A model generated the notes under the pieces. It did no database searches, was not told the DNA's origin, and worked only from the letters and a program-made list of their open reading frames with translations. Positions 57,730-64,000 of a stretch of DNA of 64,000 bases are shown here, piece after piece; the stretch's first letter is position 1, and every line of letters begins with the position of its first letter. Position numbers and translations under genes: made by a program. The stretch comes from Aselliscus stoliczkanus (lineage: Eukaryota > Chordata > Mammalia > Chiroptera > Hipposideridae): NCBI GenBank assembly GCA_033961575.1, contig CM066731.1:84899501-84963500 (forward strand), given 5' to 3'.

Positions 57730-60080
57730 TACAAAGGAAATGGCAATTGGAGTATCTAGTGAATGACACAATGTTTTTTCAAATACAGAATTTTGACCCA
57801 GCGAGGGTTTACTAAATGCAATCTGCAACTGATGCTGAGACTCCACTGAGAGAATTGAGCTCTTAGAAGTAAGGAACAATTAACTGTTAGTTAACTCCAG
57901 AATTAGAGGTGGGTAGAGCACAGAGACTAGGCTTTTGTCCACCTGTTTCTACTCTTACATAGTGTCGATGAAAAACATACAGACTAAGAGAAAACTTGTA
58001 AGCGTTTGTTTGAGCCAAACTAACGACAATTGCCAGGAAGCAAAATCTCAACGGATTGAGAAAATGCCCCACGAAATGGCAGTTTGCAGCTTCCTTTATA
58101 CATAAAATCAAAGGAGAAAAGTTACATGAAATCTTTTGGTGATAGATTAAGGGGGTGGGTGAAAGCAAAACAGGGAAATCTCTGGGATTGGATAAAAGTA
58201 AATTGGAGAGACAGGTACTTCTTTTACATAGATGGGTGCAAGATAGCTAACAGTTAGCTTTTTACAGCACATAGAGATGGTAATCAGGCAACAAGCATAG
58301 TAATGAGGAATTTTGCAGTTTCCAGTCCTGGTCCCGAAAAAGGATTACTGACATTCCAAAGATGTTATCTTAGGTACAAAAAGACAACAGGCAGGCCCAC
58401 TGAAAAGGCACAGATTAACTTTATGAAGAAACCTAAAGATGTGACTTCCCACCATGGCCCACTTAGTTTTGAAATTTGTTTATGCTCATGCCATCTCATG
58501 TGGTCATTTTCAATCTCCTGAGCTTTTCAGGTTAATATGCTGCCTCTTTTCGGTCCACAGTAGCATGCATTGTGACCAACCCCATATACAGGGCTGAGTA
58601 GGCCATATGATAAGACAACATTAAGCTTTTAAGAGGCTTGCATGGGATTAAATCTTGTATTTGGCTTCATTATGTTCTTGTCAACTAATTTAGATAAACA
58701 ATTATCCAATTGCACCTTTTTGTTTAATTTTATTTTCTGTTATGAATCAATATATCAAAAATACATTTTAGGTCTTTGAAATTTCAAATATTCTCCTTAT
58801 ATTCTTGGCAACTGACTATGACAGAAATATGAAAGACAATGCTCTGGAACATAAAATACTCCTATAATCACTATTGTGAATGAAAAATTTAAAAAAATCT
58901 TTAAAGAGGTTTTTTGTGTGTGTGTGTGTTCATGTGTGCACATGCATGTCCATACGCATACCTGCAAACTGTCCTGTTTGGCTTGAAAAATTCTATATCT
59001 TCCTGCTTTGTTTAAGTTTAATACAGCTGTGAATGGCTTAGCATGACGTGTTTGCAGAGCCATGGCCCTGAGGATTTTTCATTTCATACATGATTTACAA
59101 TCGGCCTGGGTGATCCCATATATTCAGTTCCTATATTCTTTCATCATAGAAAGTTAAAGTAAAGAATATATTTACCTATAAAAAAATCCAGACCAATCAT
59201 GCATTGCTTCTTCTTTTTCATTTCACTCCATCGAATTGCTAGCTAACTGGAAAATGAAAGTCTGCGACTTCCCCAAGATACAAAACAAATTTAAGGTTTT
59301 AGTACTGCCCCTTGTTTATATGAAGGAATTTATCTCTCTCCTGCATTCTTATTTGCTGCCGCAAAACTACCACTGGGAGAAAAGGGGAAAAAAAGATTGG
59401 GCGAGCAATATCATAAGACCATTTTCTAGTCAATCACTACTGTGTCCACAGCCCTGGAGTCTAAGATAAGTTCTTTTCCAAGTCAACAGCCTAGAACCAC
59501 CATGGCTGAAGGATCCATATTTTCATGTATGACTGAAGAGATTTTAGACCAAAACCAAATTTGAGGAATGGTGTATGCTGTAATCAATCGATGCTGATTA
59601 GCAATGAGAAGCTTGGAGCTTCTTGACTCACTAAGGTAGACCATTTATTCATCCTACAGATGATTTATGTGTACAATGAAAAGTAAAAATGTTTGGCTTC
59701 TAACATGATATGGATGATTTGGTTAAGAAAATGCACCATAATTCTACAGGCTGTTTAAAAGTCAAAGAGGCTGATAGAGTTTATTGAAAATAGAACAATT
59801 ATTAGAACTTTGCAATGTTTTTTCCACCTTCTTACACTCAGACCCCCTAAGGACCACAAGCATGCTTTGACCCACGATTTGAATGCACCCTAGAAATATC
59901 TGTGTCACCTCCAAAACTGAGAATCATTATTTTTTCTGGGAATCCCACCAACTGGTGTGGTGGTTCATTTATTCAAAACTTTAATCACTGTGCCTTATAC
60001 ATATTTCTGTAACAGCTTATAAGACTTTAAGTAAAACAGACAAAATGTTTTGAAAGAACAAGATACAACACAACTGTATA
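57730..60080. repeat. Mostly unassigned, possible LTR remnant at 57960-58580
   Basis: 57960-58580 has the composition of an old LTR in antisense (AAACTTGTAAGCGTTTGTTT, GCAGCTTCCTTTATACATAA). I could not fix its ends. The remainder is AT-rich with a short (GT)n tract near 58915-58930 and no gene signal. Confidence 0.35.
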
Positions 60081-60714
60081 CAGTAGTCTCCCTTTATCTG
60101 CAGTTTCATTTTCCATGGTTTCAGTTATCCATGGTCAACTATGGTCTGAAAATATTAAATGGAAAATTCCAGAAATAGTAATTCATAAGTTTTAAGTTGT
60201 GCACCATTCTGAGTAGCATGATGAAATCTCATGCCAGCCTGTTTCACCTCACACTGGACATGAATCATCCTTTTGTCTGGCATATCCATGCTATACTACC
60301 CTGTCATTAGTCACTTAGGTATCTTAGTTATCAGGTTGACTGTTACAGTATCACAGTGCTTGTGTTCAAGTAATCCATATAGTAGCATAATGTGCCATCA
60401 CAATACCTATGTCATTCATCTCACTTCATCTCATCACATAGGTGTTGTATCTTCTCACATCATCACAAGAAGAGTGACTATAGTAAAATATTTTCAGAGA
60501 CCACACTCACATAACTTTTATTATAGTATATGGTTATAATTGTTCAATGTTATTATTAGTTGTCAATCACTTACTGTGATGAATTTATACATTAAACTTT
60601 AACATAATCATACATAGAAGAAAACAAATTATATATAGGACTCAGTACTATCCATAATTTCAGGCACCCCCAGGAGGTCTTGGAACATATCCCCTGTGGA
60701 TAAGAGGGTTACTG
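60081..60714 (+). mobile_element. Tigger-like non-autonomous DNA transposon
   Basis: Starts CAGTAGTCTCCC after TA (60079-60080) and ends GAGGGTTACTG before TA (60715-60716). The left arm and the ATCTCACTTCATCTCATCA segment are shared with the copy at 34891-35643. No transposase frame. Confidence 0.8.
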
Positions 60715-60716
60715 TA

Positions 60717-61171
60717 CACACACATGAAGACCAGAGACAGCGAACGTCCAAGTGTGAATAGAGCTTTGAGTTCATGAGCTTGGATGGAGTACAGGTTTAG
60801 GGTGGAATAGGGGTACATTAAGTTCTTGGAAAAATTAGATCATGTTTTACAAGAGAAAAAGGCATATTGATTATTTATCAAGAAATTGCATCCTTCTTCA
60901 AAACCAGGCATAAAACCAATCTTGCGTACTAAAAAAAAAAAAATGTCTATGTATCAAAACCTATCAAGCATAATGAGTTTACAAGGAGAGTGAAATATAA
61001 AATCAGCTCTGCAGGAGTAAAGGCATGGCTGTCGGCTAAAGAACTCTGCTTTGTGAAAATAATGATGAAGGCCAAATTTATTTATATAAATTGCCTCTTG
61101 CTTCTTCTTTCCATCTCTCCTTTCCCCCCTTTCTTTCTCTCTCTCTCTCCATATATATGGATATATATATC

Positions 61172-61230
<59 letters not shown>

Positions 61231-62460
61231 GATTTGTCCCAAATGAACTATGTGATTATATGATTATGGGCAACTCTCTCAACCTTTTTTATATTTCTCC
61301 ATTTATGGAAATGCTGGAATTTAACTATAGGACTTTTAAAGCTCTTTTCAGTTCTAAAATTCTACACTTACTAAAACAATTAGGCATTGGTCATTTTTCC
61401 AATAACCCAAATTTGAATAGAGAAAATCTAATGAATTGAAATACCAGACTGATAATCTGACTATACTCAGTATTAACTCCAAAAGTTCTTATATTAGGTG
61501 TTGGCTATTTTCTCATATTAGCTATTTTAATAAAAATAAAAGAGAAAGATGAAATATTTCACCTCTATATTTTGCGATATGTTTTATTTGAAATAGTTTT
61601 TAATATAATAATTTCTTATATTTTTTTCTATGCTAATGGATAGCCTCCAAACAAAACTAAACATTTGGGAAAAGTATTTCACTGTCTCACAAAAAAAGAG
61701 ACTCATTATTTTTCATAGATTTCCTCTGAAAGCAGAATTTCATGATAAATCTAATATCCATCTTGATTTAAGAAAAACAAGTACATCTTTAATTACTGTC
61801 AAGTATTTATGATAGGTAAGTCATTGTGAAGGGTAATATAAGGACCACCAAGGAACATTAAAAGATACCGTTGCCTTGAAAGTGCTGAAGATCCATTTGG
61901 AGAGAGAAAATGTATGTTCATGAAAAATAGCAAACGATACATTGCCTGAGGAGAGAGATAATAAGCCCCACACAAGTACATAGAAACAAGACACACAAAA
62001 AGGGGGATGTGGCACCCTGGATACAGTTTTCCATGGACTAAGTCTTTCTCAGCAATTCTCTGACAGGGATTATGGAGACAAAAATATTCCTCACCAGTCT
62101 GAAAAATCCCCGAGAAGAAATCTCAAACCTCCCTTCTCCTTCATCACCACCTTCAATGACAATATCGAAAATGAATCAAATCTCTCCAGAGCCTCAAATG
62201 TAGTCACTAGAGTGTTACAGAAGTAGCAGAAGATTTACCTTAAGGGAAATATGTGATAGAGCTCCGGTATTAGGGCCGCAGCTGCCCTCACAGCCCCAGC
62301 GCCTATGTTATTTACAGCAGAGGGTCTGAGCAAAACATCTGACAGCCTCCTGACAGGCAACCTTTTGTTTCCCAAGGATTCAAATTCAAAGACAAAAAGC
62401 TCAACTTCCAAATGAAAAAAGTTTGATTGCTGTCAGCCTAGGGAAAACAAAACAAGGGTA
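60717..62460. other. No recognisable feature apart from a (TA)n tract
   Basis: AT-rich sequence with a (TA)n microsatellite at about 61175-61222 preceded by a CT-rich patch. Short frames at 61630-61812 and 61799-61996 are domain-free. Confidence 0.5.
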
Positions 62461-63438
62461 TGCAAATGAAAACTTTCTTTCTTCCTTTCTTCACTCCTCC
62501 CTCCCTTTCTTTTCCTCCCTCTTTCCTTTTTTTTTGTTTTCCTTCTCCTTTTTCCCTCCCTCCCTTTCTTAATTTAAGTCTCTCAATAATCCCTAGGTAG
62601 AGAGTGAAAAGCAGCGGGGTTTTTGTTTTGTTTTGTTTAAGTATTTTATCATTTAGGACAAACCAATCTCTCTTAGGCCCCAAATACCCTCAGCTTCCAA
62701 TAAAGCCAACCAAATAACTAAGGTAAACAAAATTGAATACTTTTGGGGTCAGGGAGGCACAAGAACTCAGGGGCTTTTAAAATGCATTCCTAAAAGCCAG
62801 GAGTTCTCCTTCCCTCATAGAAGGCCATAAAGCTCTTTGAATTCAATTGGGGGGAAAAAGACCTCTTATTTCAAAAGTAAACTTTGAAGCTGTTTGAAGA
62901 TGAAAGGGAGGCTTGCCTCTGAGCCTTTGCTGAAGCAGTAGGGAAGGACTACCAGTATTTTGAAATATGTTTTGGAGAAACTTATTAGAATTTAAAAGGA
63001 CTGTGCAAACAGATCCCCTATGGCTCTGTCCCACTGAAAGTATGTGACAGATTTTTAAGAGCATAATAGGCTGAGGCTAAGGTTAACTTTGATTACTATG
63101 AAGATCTTACTTGATTTTACAAAATGATTTCTGGTTCAACTGAGAAGATAAAAACAATTATTTCAGAACTTGATCAGTGAACATTACTCTCTCAATTTAA
63201 TGTAATTTTAGAGGAAAAGAAAGGAGCTACATTGCATTTAGCATGACCATGGTACACCTGACATATTACAAACAATTTTCCTTATGACAGTTCTTTTCTT
63301 TGCCTGTTGGTACCAAATGGAACCATTCTAACTTACAAAATGACAAACAGAAAACTATGTTTTCTGTGATCGATTATTTAAGGAATAATAATAATAAAAG
63401 AAAAAAAAACTCATATAATCTTCCATTAATTGAGCACT

Positions 63439-63487
<49 letters not shown>

Positions 63488-63524
63488 CATATCCATATAT
63501 CTACTATATACCGACTATAGTCTA

Positions 63525-63586
<62 letters not shown>

Positions 63587-64000
63587 TATTCCCTCCTCAT
63601 ACTAAACTTGAAAGGTATGTGTTATTAACCCTATTATATAGATGAAGAAATTGAGACTCAGCAAGATTAAGCAATTCCTTTCAATACATTCAGTTATAAA
63701 ACAATAGAGCCAAGATTTTAATCCAGAATCAAAAGTGCATGCTATTTCCATTCACTTTACCCTTAACTTTTCACAATAATGATAGCAGATTAAAGACTGG
63801 AAACTATCACTATACATCTTCATCTTTACCAGTCCAAGTATTAAGGGTTATCATGTACAGAATTGAAATTTCAGCATTTATGACCACTTTAGACATTGCT
63901 ACATGATACCAGTATGACCAATGAGAGCTACCAGGCAGAGAATTTGTGTGCATTGAGTGACAGAAATAATAGGTTAGGATCCACTGAGTATTTAGTGTAT
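62461..64000. repeat. Unassigned sequence with CT-rich tract, (GT)n and (TA)n microsatellites
   Basis: A CT-rich tract at 62478-62572, a (GT)n run at about 63442-63484 and a (TA)n run at 63531-63576. The last two lie within 50 bp of each other. No gene signal. Confidence 0.7.

Overview
This is mammalian genomic DNA, most likely from a bat and perhaps a yinpterochiropteran. The evidence is the repeat load: several families of short tRNA-derived SINEs, long composite SINEs carrying several tRNA-like modules, L1/HAL1 and L2 LINEs, Tigger- and mariner-type DNA transposons, and three decayed class I endogenous retroviruses (ERVs). The species assignment rests on recalled repeat families and is inference. 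I found no intact multi-exon host gene, no convincing exon series, no CpG island and no RNA gene. The window reads as an AT-rich gene desert with GC-richer ERV islands.

Layout. Positions 1-3746: minus-strand ERV-A, cut by the window edge (integrase/RNase H to gag, primer binding site, 5' LTR). 3748-4207: mariner-type element. 4244-8554: L1 3' insertion, an LTR-like tail, then a minus-strand HAL1/L1 copy carrying a SINE. 8555-11016: mostly unrecognised, with a (TC)n tract. 11017-11505: composite SINE. 12590-14497: plus-strand L2 with two SINEs. 15529-21770: ERV-B, a minus-strand provirus with perfect 5-bp target duplications. 21888-23330: processed ADH5 pseudogene, full length, broken only by two CGA-to-TGA changes. 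23342-30480: SINEs, a twin-primed L1 fragment, LTR-like pieces and a pogo/Tigger-like element. 30470-31850: nested LTRs with a small MITE and an exact 179-bp tandem duplication. 33480-34890: decayed L1. 34891-35643 and 60081-60714: two Tigger-like elements. 35644-40088: 4.4 kb with almost nothing recognisable. 40089-42810: LTR, L1 3' end, SINE and LTR-like fragment. 42815-46680: plus-strand L1/HAL1 ORF1 region, split by a processed VDAC1 pseudogene. 46770-55455: plus-strand L1 ORF2/3' end, hosting a DNA element, a mariner MITE and ERV-C (48764-55289). 55456-64000: LTR-like pieces, a SINE, the second Tigger and microsatellites.

The three ERVs share a pol lineage. Their primer binding sites resemble the 3' end of a serine tRNA. 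ERV-B and ERV-C share an LTR family; ERV-A has a different LTR. All three have a destroyed reverse transcriptase active site. ERV-C is the best kept: protease DTG, RNase H TDGS, integrase D-x35-E and a transmembrane-subunit reading frame remain readable. Nothing here works together as a host pathway. The functional story is retrotransposition: L1 machinery probably made the two gene retrocopies and the SINE insertions, and many junctions still show target-site duplications, so the order of events can be read.
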